Positions 9,475-17,465 of a stretch of 64,000 nucleotides of DNA are shown here, piece by piece. The stretch is from assembly GCA_039980455.1 (NCBI GenBank), contig JBDXCG010000003.1:1798001-1862000 (forward strand), written 5' to 3'. This DNA comes from CALINF01 sp039980455. Lineage in GTDB: Bacteria > Pseudomonadota > Gammaproteobacteria > Pseudomonadales > Halieaceae. The notes beneath the pieces are model-generated. The model searched no databases, had not been told where the DNA came from, and saw only the letters and a program-made list of their open reading frames with translations. The translations under genes and the position numbers were made by a program. Every line of letters begins with the position of its first letter. Position 1 is the first letter of the stretch.

Positions 9475-9556
9475 ATGCTCCCTGCCCCAGGTCTCTGATT
9501 AAGACATCCATGCTCTGGCAGACGTTATTGTGTAGCGCCAAAGTCGAGCATGAATT

Positions 9557-10534
9557 TTACGTCAGAAACCGCCATTTCGCCATTGAGAGCAGCAAAGGGA
9601 TATAGGCCAATATTACCAAAATGAATTGGTGCTGAGGCCAAATACTGATCGCCCACGCAAGCGGGAAGAGCCAAAAAGCGTTCAATGCCAACAACAAAAT
9701 ATCAACTCGCAGATGCGAACCCCAATATCGACTAAGCCGCTGATAAAGGTGCAAACGGTGAGGCTGGGTCACCGGCTGACCAGTGATAAATCGCCACAGA
9801 AGTGTGTAAGTTGCGTCGGTGATAAAGGCTGCCAACAGTACTAACCAGCAGGCCAATGGCAGCAACCCGTTCACTTCGCCGTACAGTGCTAGAGCACCCA
9901 GCAGGAAACCGGTAGGCACACTGCCTGCATCTCCCATAAACAACCGCGCAGGTGGCCAATTAAAAAACAGAAAACCCAGATGCGCCAACGCCAGAATGAA
10001 ACAAACCGCGGCGTAGGCTGCCGGACCGGAAGTAACGAACACCAGCAACGCTGAACAAGCGCAGGCCAAAAAACACTGCGTCGCCGCAAGCCCGTCGATG
10101 CCATCCATGAAATTGAACAGATTCAGCAACCAGAGCAAGAAAAGTACTGCAAAGGGTAACTGCCAGATTTCAATACCCGACGGGGAGCCCATCGACATCC
10201 AGATTACGACGGCAACACTGAGTACTGCGTACATCGAAAAACGCAATGCAATAGAAAGTGTACTTAGGTCATCAAACCAGCCTATGAAAACAAGAATAAA
10301 GGTTGCAAGAAGCAGGGGTACAAGCTGCGCATCAAAAGCAGGAGTCTGTACTGCGTACAGAATCAACCCCAGCGCGAAAGCAGCAAAAATGCCAAGACCG
10401 CCACCATGCGGTGTTGAACGCGTGTGAGAGCTTCGTTCGTTAGGGTCATCCAGCCAGCGCTTTCGCCTTGCATAGCTTAGGTAGAACCAGCAAAACGCAA
10501 TAGAGGCGAGGAGCGTGACCACGAAGACAGTCAC
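9557..10534 (-). CDS. wbpL: WbpL/WecA-type undecaprenyl-phosphate sugar-1-phosphate transferase
   Basis: A 325-residue polytopic membrane enzyme of glycosyltransferase family 4 (MraY/WecA/WbpL). Family motifs are visible: G-W-F-D-D in the region of residue 85, N-F-M-D-G-I-D-G near 140 and F-M-G-D-A-G-S near 200. Hydrophobic helices run throughout. It should transfer a HexNAc-1-phosphate to undecaprenyl phosphate at the inner membrane and start O-antigen synthesis. The GTG start at 10534 overlaps the TGA of the wbpK-like gene (GTGA) and has GGAGACG upstream, so the two genes are translationally coupled. Confidence 0.93.
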   Translation of the reverse strand: MTVFVVTLLASIAFCWFYLSYARRKRWLDDPNERSSHTRSTPHGGGLGIFAAFALGLILYAVQTPAFDAQLVPLLLATFILVFIGWFDDLSTLSIALRFSMYAVLSVAVVIWMSMGSPSGIEIWQLPFAVLFLLWLLNLFNFMDGIDGLAATQCFLACACSALLVFVTSGPAAYAAVCFILALAHLGFLFFNWPPARLFMGDAGSVPTGFLLGALALYGEVNGLLPLACWLVLLAAFITDATYTLLWRFITGQPVTQPHRLHLYQRLSRYWGSHLRVDILLLALNAFWLFPLAWAISIWPQHQFILVILAYIPLLLSMAKWRFLT

Positions 10535-11496
10535 TCTGCGTCTCCATGCGCTCTTTCATACTCGACCATCGAGGGGGCGACATCTTCGAACTTCAGCGTA
10601 GGTGTAAATGGCAACTCGTCTACCAGCTTCTGATTGGAGTAAAGCTCGGTTCCTGCGAGCTTTTGCCACGTGCTGCCACGAGGTGCTCCATGGCGTAGAT
10701 CTCTTAGCCAACCCGCAATGCGCCAGACAACGCCTGGGAGTGTCACGGCAGCTGGGGCCAAATCCTGTGCACTGCGCAATGCATCGTACAGGCGTCGCGC
10801 CGAGTACTGCTCATTATCCGTTGCTATCCATGTCTGGAAACCGTGAGATTCCGAGGGCTCTAGCTGCATGAGCAAAGCGACAAGGTCAGACAATGCAATC
10901 ATAGAGCGCACGCCCCCTAACGGAGGCCTGCCAAGCGAAAATCGTGAAGTTCGCATCAAGGTGGCGAGGTTACCCTTGGCGCCCGGCCCGTAAACCAGCG
11001 CCGGCCTGACAATATGGATTCGCATTACATCATTCGCAAAGTTGGCGAGCAATTGTTGCTCCGCATATTGCTTTGACCAACCGTAAGGATCGGTATCGGC
11101 GGAAATTTCACTGACATCAGCTTCTGCACTCGCACTGTTGGTGCTTTCGAAACCCATCGCTTTAACACTGCTGAGAAATACAAACTGCTTCACACCCGCT
11201 GCGCTTGCGGCGGCGGCGAGCGCAAGTGTCGCTTGTACATTGACGGCTTGATAGGTCTCGAGGTTGGCGAACTGGTGTGCGATACCCGCCAAGTGATACA
11301 CGCAATCCACGTCGCGCAGTAATGACGGATCCAGTGACTCCTTCTTACTTAGATCCAGCGCCTGAACAGGAAGCTCAGATGAAAGTGCGCCCCCATGCAA
11401 ACTTGTAGCCACAACGTTATCGCCACGTTCAAACAAGGCGTTACACAGCGCGCGTCCGATAAAGCCAGTGGCTCCTGTCACCAGACTACGCTTCAT
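10531..11496 (-). CDS. NAD-dependent sugar epimerase/dehydratase, WbpK-like
   Basis: A 321-residue extended SDR enzyme. The N-terminal T-G-A-T-G-F-I-G nucleotide-binding loop is at about residues 6-13, and the catalytic Y-G-W-S-K (Y-x-x-x-K) lies near residue 138. It is likely a nucleotide-sugar epimerase or 4-ketoreductase; the position just upstream of wbpL and wbpM fits WbpK, which in Pseudomonas reduces the 4-keto intermediate to UDP-D-FucNAc. The ATG at 11496 starts directly before the Rossmann strand, with GGAGG about 12 bases upstream; a longer reading frame adds 15 residues with no support. Confidence 0.88.
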   Translation of the reverse strand: MKRSLVTGATGFIGRALCNALFERGDNVVATSLHGGALSSELPVQALDLSKKESLDPSLLRDVDCVYHLAGIAHQFANLETYQAVNVQATLALAAAASAAGVKQFVFLSSVKAMGFESTNSASAEADVSEISADTDPYGWSKQYAEQQLLANFANDVMRIHIVRPALVYGPGAKGNLATLMRTSRFSLGRPPLGGVRSMIALSDLVALLMQLEPSESHGFQTWIATDNEQYSARRLYDALRSAQDLAPAAVTLPGVVWRIAGWLRDLRHGAPRGSTWQKLAGTELYSNQKLVDELPFTPTLKFEDVAPSMVEYERAHGDAE

Positions 11497-11636
11497 TAAT
11501 GCAACGGCCTCCAAACGAGTGAATGCCCTCCCTGAAGCCACACACCATTGCGACAGTGTGTATCACATCGCAATGGCAGCAGATCGCAACTATAGGCAGT
11601 AAGGGCCGGAGCCCCTATGATACGGATGCCTTGTTG

Positions 11637-11999
11637 CTATTCCAGTGTTATTACTTGGCGATTCTTCTCGAGGGTAGATTTACCAATACCCTTAACCGAC
11701 GTGAGCTCCTCTACCGTCGCAAAGGGACCGTAGGCCTCCCGATATCTGATTATGTCTTCGGCTCTCGACAAGCCGACGCCATTGAGCCCAGACGCCAGTG
11801 CCTGTGCATCCGCCGTATTAATATTAACCGTACTGGCCGGCATCTCCTGAGCTACTTGTGCATGCGCAGGTAATCCGGTGAAGACTGTACCCAGGCAACT
11901 GATCAACAGGAACTGGAGTGCCAGCATCCTGGTTGAGTAAAAGAAACCGGTCCTTCGCAAGACCGAGTGATTTGGGGCTATAAGGTGAAATAGATTCAT
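11637..11999 (-). CDS. ComEA-like helix-hairpin-helix protein, exported
   Basis: A 120-residue protein. An N-terminal hydrophobic export segment (about residues 25-47, ending A-H-A-Q) is followed by a ComEA-type helix-hairpin-helix domain with N-I-N-T-A-D-A, G-L-N-G-V-G and V-K-G-I-G motifs (about residues 57-115). Such proteins bind double-stranded DNA in the periplasm, in some species during DNA uptake. The ATG at 11999 has AAGGAGAG at ideal spacing, so the long N-terminus before the hydrophobic part seems real. A ComEA-like gene also sits next to wbpM in Pseudomonas, where its role is unclear. Confidence 0.85.
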   Translation of the reverse strand: MNLFHLIAPNHSVLRRTGFFYSTRMLALQFLLISCLGTVFTGLPAHAQVAQEMPASTVNINTADAQALASGLNGVGLSRAEDIIRYREAYGPFATVEELTSVKGIGKSTLEKNRQVITLE

Positions 12000-12107
12000 G
12001 TGGTTCTCTCCTTGAAGTGATTCAGCGTCCGTGCTGGCATCCGCATCGAGTGAGAGTATAACTTTGGAAAATCGTCTCGGGGCAGTATCGGCCGCTTAGG
12101 ATGCAAA

Positions 12108-12815
12108 TCAGTCGCTACTGAGCTCCTGTGCAACTGCTTGGAGGGCAGCTAAGGGGTCCGCAGCTGCAGTAATTGAACGCCCTATCACTAAATAGTCCGA
12201 ACCCAAACGGATAGCCTCTGCGGGAGTCACGACCCGTCGCTGGTCTCCCGCTGAATCGCCTGCAAGACGAATACCCGGTGTTACCAGCGTAAATGCATCG
12301 CCCTGTGCCCGGCGCAATTCACTTGCCTCCTGTGCAGAGCAAACCACGCCGTTCAATCCACACTCTTCAGTTAGCTGCGCCAGCCGCAGCACCCGCTGAC
12401 CGGCCGTTTCGCGGTAGCCAAGCTCAACAAGGTCGTCATTGGACATACTGGTCAGCACTGTCACGCCAATCAACAGTGGCGCTTGCTGGAAATTGGCGAG
12501 CGCGGAGCTTGCCGCTTCGAGCATTCGACGCCCGCCACTGGCGTGCACATTAACCATCCAAACGCCTAGATCGGCAGCCGCTCGCACGGCACCGGCCACG
12601 GTATTAGGGATATCATGGAATTTGAGATCGAGAAAAACATCGAACCCGCGTTCCTGCAACTGCTCAACAAGCTCCGGTCCACTACGGGTAAAAAGTTCTT
12701 TACCGACTTTCAGTCGGCACAGTTGGGGAGAAAGCTTATCCGCCAGATTCAGCGCCGACTGCCGGTCAGAAAAATCAAGCGCAACGATAATCGGCAGTTT
12801 GGCGTGTGTACTCAT
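12108..12815 (-). CDS. pyrF: Orotidine 5'-phosphate decarboxylase
   Basis: A 235-residue PyrF, the usual length. The catalytic D63-x-K65-x-x-D68 motif in D-L-K-F-H-D-I-P-N-T is intact, and the phosphate-binding segment V-T-P-G-I-R is near residue 180. It catalyses the last step of UMP synthesis in the cytoplasm. It lies 49 bases after lapB in the same direction, the order seen in E. coli (lapA-lapB-pyrF). Confidence 0.97.
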   Translation of the reverse strand: MSTHAKLPIIVALDFSDRQSALNLADKLSPQLCRLKVGKELFTRSGPELVEQLQERGFDVFLDLKFHDIPNTVAGAVRAAADLGVWMVNVHASGGRRMLEAASSALANFQQAPLLIGVTVLTSMSNDDLVELGYRETAGQRVLRLAQLTEECGLNGVVCSAQEASELRRAQGDAFTLVTPGIRLAGDSAGDQRRVVTPAEAIRLGSDYLVIGRSITAAADPLAALQAVAQELSSD

Positions 12816-12864
12816 TCGGGGTTCCTCTTAAGTTTTATGTGCAAGAAGCGAATACAGCGGTCGA

Positions 12865-14085
12865 TTATTCCATCGCTGATTCACGGCTCGTTTTCATCGT
12901 GCTCCAGTGCTTACAACTGGGGCAACTCCAATGTAGCTGAGTGCCCGAGAAACCGCAGTGGCCACACCGGTAGGCTGGGCGCTCCTCAATCAACCGCTCA
13001 ACCAGTACCTGCAGTACCGCCAGATTGCCTCGTATAGCGCCCTCTGCGCTGGCCAGCTGCATTCCTATCAATCTCTGCAATCCCCGCAGGGATGGACGAT
13101 CAGCCAGCTGACTGGACAAAAACTCAGCTGCGGCTATTTCTCCCGACGACTGCTGCAGATCTTCTGCAATGGCAAGTACCAGTGGCGCCGAAGGGTAAGC
13201 GTCCAGACAGTCTCGCAAATAGGTTTGTAGCGTGGCTGTATCACCTACGGCTTCGTAGCATTGCCGCAGAAGCGGTATGGACTCAACGATGAAGTCTGGG
13301 TTTTGTTGCCGGATATTTCGCAGTGAACTAACTGCACGCTTTACATTGCCGGCGCGAAGCTCCAGTTCTGCGAGTAATAGGGATGCGCGCGCACATTGCG
13401 CATCCTGGGCCAGCGCTTCACCCAACTCCCGGCGCACCAGAGCTTCATCACTGGCCTCCAGCGCTTGCGCCGCCAGCTCACAGTGATAATGCGCTAGTGC
13501 TACGGCGACAGATTGCCCTGGCGCAGTGATCTCGCTGCCACTGCTTGCCTGATCGTCAGAAAGCTGCGCTTTAGCTACAGCTATCGCCTTAGGCCAATCC
13601 CGCTCACTCTGATAGATCTCCTGCAAATGGTGCAGGCTCGGCTGTCGCTGAAGGGGTGATTCCTGCGCCAGATCCAGAAACAGCTGTTCGGCGCGATCCA
13701 ACAGTCCGGCCGCAACATAATCTAGCGCTAATTCAAGATGTGCCTCATGCACCTGTGCCTGAGGTAGATCGGGAACTGATAGAAGGTTCTGGTGAATCCG
13801 GATAGCGCGATCAACCTCACCGCGTTTTCGCAGCACTTTACCGATGGTTATGTGTGCTTCGAGTGTCTCGCTGCTCACCTCGAGATTGCTGACGTAGCTA
13901 TCCGCTTGCATATCGACACTGTCGCGATCCACGTCAGAATGCGTGTCCAGCAGATAGTTCAGACCTTTGTAATAGTCACTTCGGTGATTGCTCCCTGCTA
14001 CCCGCAGTCCAGCACTGCGTCGCCCCAGGTACCAACCAATCGCTATGGCGACAAATAGCAGCAGAAAAATAAGCGCATCATTCAC
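12865..14085 (-). CDS. lapB: Lipopolysaccharide assembly protein B
   Basis: A 406-residue LapB (YciM). One N-terminal membrane helix (residues 4-20) is followed by a chain of TPR helices and a C-terminal rubredoxin-like zinc knuckle formed by C374, C377, C388 and C391. In E. coli, LapB bridges LpxC and the FtsH protease and so limits lipid A synthesis. Its ATG overlaps the end of lapA by 8 bases, so the two are translationally coupled. The length is slightly above the E. coli protein. Confidence 0.95.
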   Translation of the reverse strand: MNDALIFLLLFVAIAIGWYLGRRSAGLRVAGSNHRSDYYKGLNYLLDTHSDVDRDSVDMQADSYVSNLEVSSETLEAHITIGKVLRKRGEVDRAIRIHQNLLSVPDLPQAQVHEAHLELALDYVAAGLLDRAEQLFLDLAQESPLQRQPSLHHLQEIYQSERDWPKAIAVAKAQLSDDQASSGSEITAPGQSVAVALAHYHCELAAQALEASDEALVRRELGEALAQDAQCARASLLLAELELRAGNVKRAVSSLRNIRQQNPDFIVESIPLLRQCYEAVGDTATLQTYLRDCLDAYPSAPLVLAIAEDLQQSSGEIAAAEFLSSQLADRPSLRGLQRLIGMQLASAEGAIRGNLAVLQVLVERLIEERPAYRCGHCGFSGTQLHWSCPSCKHWSTMKTSRESAME

Positions 14086-14383
14086 CAGCGGGTGGCTCAG
14101 ATTTGCGCAGCGTATCTAGCTCGAGCGCAACTTTGGACAACTTTCGCTGCGCTATACCCAGAGACGTTCGCAAACGAACAATGAGAACGCCGGATATCAA
14201 TAGTCCGAGCATGCCACCCAGCGCTAACGCGAGCAGCAGCCACAGCGCAAGGCTGTGAGGCTCAAACGTGTAAACCAGAAGATCTAGCGCAATGGGCTCC
14301 TTGTTCTGCAGGGCAAACAGAACACCTACCGCAATCGCCGCCAGCAGCACCAGCACCGTGATCAGTTTCTTTAGTAGTTTCAT
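14078..14383 (-). CDS. lapA: Lipopolysaccharide assembly protein A (DUF1049)
   Basis: A 101-residue LapA (YciS). Two transmembrane helices (about residues 5-26 and 43-67) carry the DUF1049 pattern, with F-A-L-Q-N between them, followed by a charged coiled cytoplasmic tail. It is the small membrane partner of LapB in E. coli. It begins after the ihfB terminator and may have its own promoter. No strong ribosome binding site precedes the ATG. Confidence 0.92.
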   Translation of the reverse strand: MKLLKKLITVLVLLAAIAVGVLFALQNKEPIALDLLVYTFEPHSLALWLLLALALGGMLGLLISGVLIVRLRTSLGIAQRKLSKVALELDTLRKSEPPAGE

Positions 14384-14432
14384 GGAGTCTGTCCGCTGCT
14401 AGTTGCCAATCAATGAATACCCGAATCGCTGC

Positions 14433-14467
14433 CAAAAAAAAGCGGCATGATCAGGTGATCATACCGC
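14433..14467 (-). terminator. Rho-independent terminator after ihfB
   Basis: On the minus strand a 12-base-pair perfect stem (14442-14453 with 14456-14467, two-base apex) is followed by eight T residues. It lies about 20 bases past the ihfB stop and separates ihfB from lapA-lapB-pyrF. Confidence 0.92.
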
Positions 14468-14487
14468 CTGTCATCTTTCTCTCAACC

Positions 14488-14784
14488 TCAGAGCCCCGCC
14501 TGTAATCCCATATTCACGCGCTCGCGCAATTCTTTACCCGGCTTGAAGTGAGGCACGTACTTACCCGTTAACTCAACGGCATCACCGGTCTTTGGATTAC
14601 GGCCACGCCGCGGCTCGCGGTAGTGCAGCGAGAAACTACCAAAGCCCCGTATCTCAATTCGCTCGCCAGTGGAGAGGGACTGCGACATATGCTCCAGAAT
14701 CGTCTTGACCGCCAGCTCCACGTCCTTGGCCGACAGCTGAGCCTGCTTTGCAGCAATAATTTCTATGAGTTCGCTTTTTGTCAT
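14488..14784 (-). CDS. ihfB: Integration host factor subunit beta
   Basis: A 98-residue HU/IHF family protein. The length and the M-T-K-S-E-L start match IhfB, and the DNA-intercalating arm reads G-R-N-P-K-T-G (about residues 60-66). With IhfA it forms the sequence-specific DNA-bending heterodimer. GAGGGTGCA precedes the ATG. It is downstream of rpsA as in E. coli and Pseudomonas, but a terminator and a likely promoter separate them. Confidence 0.97.
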   Translation of the reverse strand: MTKSELIEIIAAKQAQLSAKDVELAVKTILEHMSQSLSTGERIEIRGFGSFSLHYREPRRGRNPKTGDAVELTGKYVPHFKPGKELRERVNMGLQAGL

Positions 14785-14826
14785 TGCACCCTCATCTTTG
14801 AGGCATTTTTATTGATCTTGATAACG

Positions 14827-14854
14827 ATTATGTATTCTGAACCCGGGATTACAA
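14827..14854 (-). promoter_or_regulatory. Candidate sigma-70 promoter for ihfB
   Basis: On the minus strand TTGTAA (14849-14854) and CATAAT (14827-14832) are separated by 16 bases, four of six and five of six matches to consensus. It lies between the rpsA terminator and the ihfB start, about 40 bases before the ATG. Confidence 0.5.
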
Positions 14855-14875
14855 TTACGCAAGTTGTTATTTTTT

Positions 14876-14907
14876 AACGAAAAAAAAGGCTCACCGAGGT
14901 GAGCCTT
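14876..14907 (-). terminator. Rho-independent terminator after rpsA
   Basis: On the minus strand a 10-base stem AAGGCTCACC pairing with GGTGAGCCTT (14886-14895 and 14898-14907) is followed by a run of T. It lies about 35 bases past the rpsA stop. Confidence 0.9.
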
Positions 14908-14940
14908 AGTTTTTCTGGGTTATGCACCCCAGCAATAGAC

Positions 14941-16614
14941 TTACTGGTCGCCCATCTGCGCCTTAATCAGATCGCCGATTGTACCGGGAGAGGTATTCTC
15001 TTCCTGATCCTTCAGCGACTTGACCGCTTCCTTCTCATCATCGTGATCCTTGGCTTTGATCGACAGCGCCAGACCGCGGTTCTTACGATCTACTGAAATG
15101 ATCTTAGCTTCTACTGAATCACCGACCTTAAAGGAGTTACGTGCGTCTTCGACGCGCTCGCGGCTGATATCAGAAGCCTTGAGAACACCTTCTACTTCCT
15201 CAGCCAACTTGATTACAACGGCCTTAGCGTCCACTTCAGTGACTTCGCCTGTCACAATCGCGCCGCGATCGTTCTCTGCAACGTAATTGGAGAATGGGTC
15301 ATCCTCAAGCTGCTTGATTCCAAGCGAGATGCGCTCACGCTCTGGATCGATCGACAGGATAACTGTCTCGATCTCATCGCCTTTCTTGTAGTTGCGAACG
15401 GCCTCTTCGCCAGTTTCGTTCCAGCTGATGTCTGACAGGTGCACCAGACCGTCGATATTGCCTTCGAGTCCAATGAAAATACCGAAGTCAGTAATCGACT
15501 TGATGTTGCCTGAAATCTTATCGCCCTTGGCGCATTTACCTGCAAACGCATCCCAAGGATTCTGCTGGCACTGCTTGATGCCAAGAGAGATTCGACGACG
15601 CTCTTCGTCGATATCCAGAACCATCACTTCTACTTCATCGCCCAACTGCACGATTTTGGAAGGATGAACGTTCTTGTTGGTCCAATCCATTTCAGATACG
15701 TGTACCAGACCTTCAACACCTTCTTCCAACTCGGCAAAGCAACCGTAGTCGGTCAGGTTAGTGATACGCGCCTGGACGCGGCTACCTTCAGGGTAACGAC
15801 CAGTGATTTCCACCCAAGGATCTTCACCCAACTGCTTAAGACCCAATGACACGCGGTTGCGCTCGCGGTCGAACTTGAGGATCTTAACGTCGATTTCCTG
15901 GCCCACTTCTACAATTTCTGAAGGATGCTTGATGCGCTTCCACGCCATATCGGTAATGTGCAGGAGGCCGTCTACGCCACCCAAGTCAACAAACGCACCG
16001 TAGTCTGTCAGGTTCTTGACGATACCCTTAACAGACATGCCTTCTTGCAGGCTTTCCAGCAGAGCATCACGCTCTACACTGTTGGCCGCTTCCATAACAG
16101 CGCGACGCGAAACCACCACGTTGTTGCGCTTCTGGTCCAGCTTGATGACCTTAAATTCGAGTTCTTTGCCTTCCAGATGTGTTGTTTCACGAACTGGACG
16201 AACATCAACCAGCGAGCCGGGCAGGAACGCGCGGATCGTATTGATGTCGACAGTGAAACCGCCCTTGACCTTACCGTTGATGACTCCGGTAACCACGTCG
16301 TCAGCTTCGTGGGCTGCTTCGAGGTCTTTCCACGCTTCGGCACGCTTGGCCTTCTCACGGGAGAGTTTGGTCTCACCGAATCCGTCTTCTACGGATTCGA
16401 GGGCCACCTGTACTTCGTCACCGATAGTCAGGTTACACTCACCTGCTGCGTCGATGAACTGGGCACGAGGAATGACGCCTTCGGACTTAAGTCCGGCATG
16501 GACGGTCACCCACTCGTTATCAATGTCGATAACCACGCCGGTTACAATTGAACCTGGCTCCATATCGACGGTTTTCAGACTTTCTTCAAATAGCTCAGCG
16601 AAGGATTCGCTCAT
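14941..16614 (-). CDS. rpsA: 30S ribosomal protein S1
   Basis: A 557-residue S1 protein, the same length as in E. coli. Six S1 (OB-fold) repeats are visible from about residue 20 to 520, the later ones with G-x-V-x-x-(I/L)-x-D-(F/Y)-G-x-F/A. It binds mRNA on the small subunit and allows initiation on weak or structured leaders. AGGTAATGTGTA precedes the ATG. It is separated from cmk by 168 bases that hold a leader and a possible promoter. Confidence 0.98.
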   Translation of the reverse strand: MSESFAELFEESLKTVDMEPGSIVTGVVIDIDNEWVTVHAGLKSEGVIPRAQFIDAAGECNLTIGDEVQVALESVEDGFGETKLSREKAKRAEAWKDLEAAHEADDVVTGVINGKVKGGFTVDINTIRAFLPGSLVDVRPVRETTHLEGKELEFKVIKLDQKRNNVVVSRRAVMEAANSVERDALLESLQEGMSVKGIVKNLTDYGAFVDLGGVDGLLHITDMAWKRIKHPSEIVEVGQEIDVKILKFDRERNRVSLGLKQLGEDPWVEITGRYPEGSRVQARITNLTDYGCFAELEEGVEGLVHVSEMDWTNKNVHPSKIVQLGDEVEVMVLDIDEERRRISLGIKQCQQNPWDAFAGKCAKGDKISGNIKSITDFGIFIGLEGNIDGLVHLSDISWNETGEEAVRNYKKGDEIETVILSIDPERERISLGIKQLEDDPFSNYVAENDRGAIVTGEVTEVDAKAVVIKLAEEVEGVLKASDISRERVEDARNSFKVGDSVEAKIISVDRKNRGLALSIKAKDHDDEKEAVKSLKDQEENTSPGTIGDLIKAQMGDQ

Positions 16615-16709
16615 TACACATTACCTGTTAATAAAGTTTTCGGCGCATCGCGCCTAGCCGCCCCTCCAGTTGGAACGGATCCTATAAAAATACCCGCCTC
16701 AGGCAGCAA
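16615..16709 (-). promoter_or_regulatory. rpsA leader with possible promoter and hairpin
   Basis: On the minus strand TTGCTG (16704-16709) and TATAGG (16681-16686) are 17 bases apart, a modest sigma-70 match. Between them and the rpsA ATG is a short hairpin GGCGC/GCGCC (16642-16646 with 16650-16654). In E. coli, S1 represses its own mRNA through leader structure; a similar role here is inference only. Confidence 0.35.
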
Positions 16710-16782
16710 AATCTGGAATAGACTGCTCGAGCGGAAATAAACCATTTTGGCGATTTTGGGCGAAGTTAGCCTATATTTCTGG

Positions 16783-17463
16783 CTATTTCAGGCCTTTTTC
16801 TGCGACGTGCCCCATGACCCTAGCGAATACTTCTTCGACAGGAACACCGGAGCTGTCTACCACGATGGCGTCTTCTGCGGGAATCAAAGGAGAAACGCTT
16901 CGCTGACTGTCGCGTGCGTCTCGCTCTTGGATGTCCTCCAGAAGGCGCGGGAGACTAACACTTTCACCCTTTTCGATCAACTGCTTATAGCGTCGCTCAG
17001 CCCGCTCAGAGGCGCTGGCAGTGAGGAATATTTTGAGCTGCGCACCCGGGAAAACCACCGTACCCATATCGCGACCATCCGCCACCAGACCTGGCGGTTT
17101 GGCAAATTCTCGCTGACGCTCCAATAAAGCAGTACGTACTGCTGGAATCGCGGCCACTGTGGACGCGCCACGCCCGCCTTCCTCCGTACGAATCGCCCGA
17201 CTTACATCCTGCCCCTTATAGGCCACCAGCACCTCCCCACTCTCTGCGGCAGTGAAGGACACCTCAAGCGAGCGGGCGATATCCGTAACACCCGCATGAT
17301 CCTCCCAGCTCACCCCTTCGATGAGGCACGCTTGCCCGGTTACTCGATACAGCGCGCCACTATCGAGAAAGTGCCAACCCAGAGTATCAGCCAACTGATG
17401 GGCAACAGTGCCTTTCCCCGCTCCACTGGGTCCGTCAATAGTAATGACAAGGGCGCCAGGCAC
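16783..17463 (-). CDS. cmk: Cytidylate kinase
   Basis: A 226-residue CMP kinase with the P-loop G-P-S-G-A-G-K-G-T at residues 11-19, then the CMP-binding D-G-R-D-M-G-T-V segment near residue 128. It phosphorylates CMP and dCMP in the cytoplasm. The GTG start at 17463 has GGGAGAG about 7 bases upstream and lies 2 bases after the aroA stop, so it is coupled to aroA. Confidence 0.97.
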   Translation of the reverse strand: MPGALVITIDGPSGAGKGTVAHQLADTLGWHFLDSGALYRVTGQACLIEGVSWEDHAGVTDIARSLEVSFTAAESGEVLVAYKGQDVSRAIRTEEGGRGASTVAAIPAVRTALLERQREFAKPPGLVADGRDMGTVVFPGAQLKIFLTASASERAERRYKQLIEKGESVSLPRLLEDIQERDARDSQRSVSPLIPAEDAIVVDSSGVPVEEVFARVMGHVAEKGLK

Positions 17464-17465
17464 GG

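Noticed and set aside
15925..16657. Two plus-strand frames of over 200 codons opposite rpsA
   Set aside because: Long antisense frames are expected opposite a highly biased gene; no homology to a known protein and no ribosome binding site.
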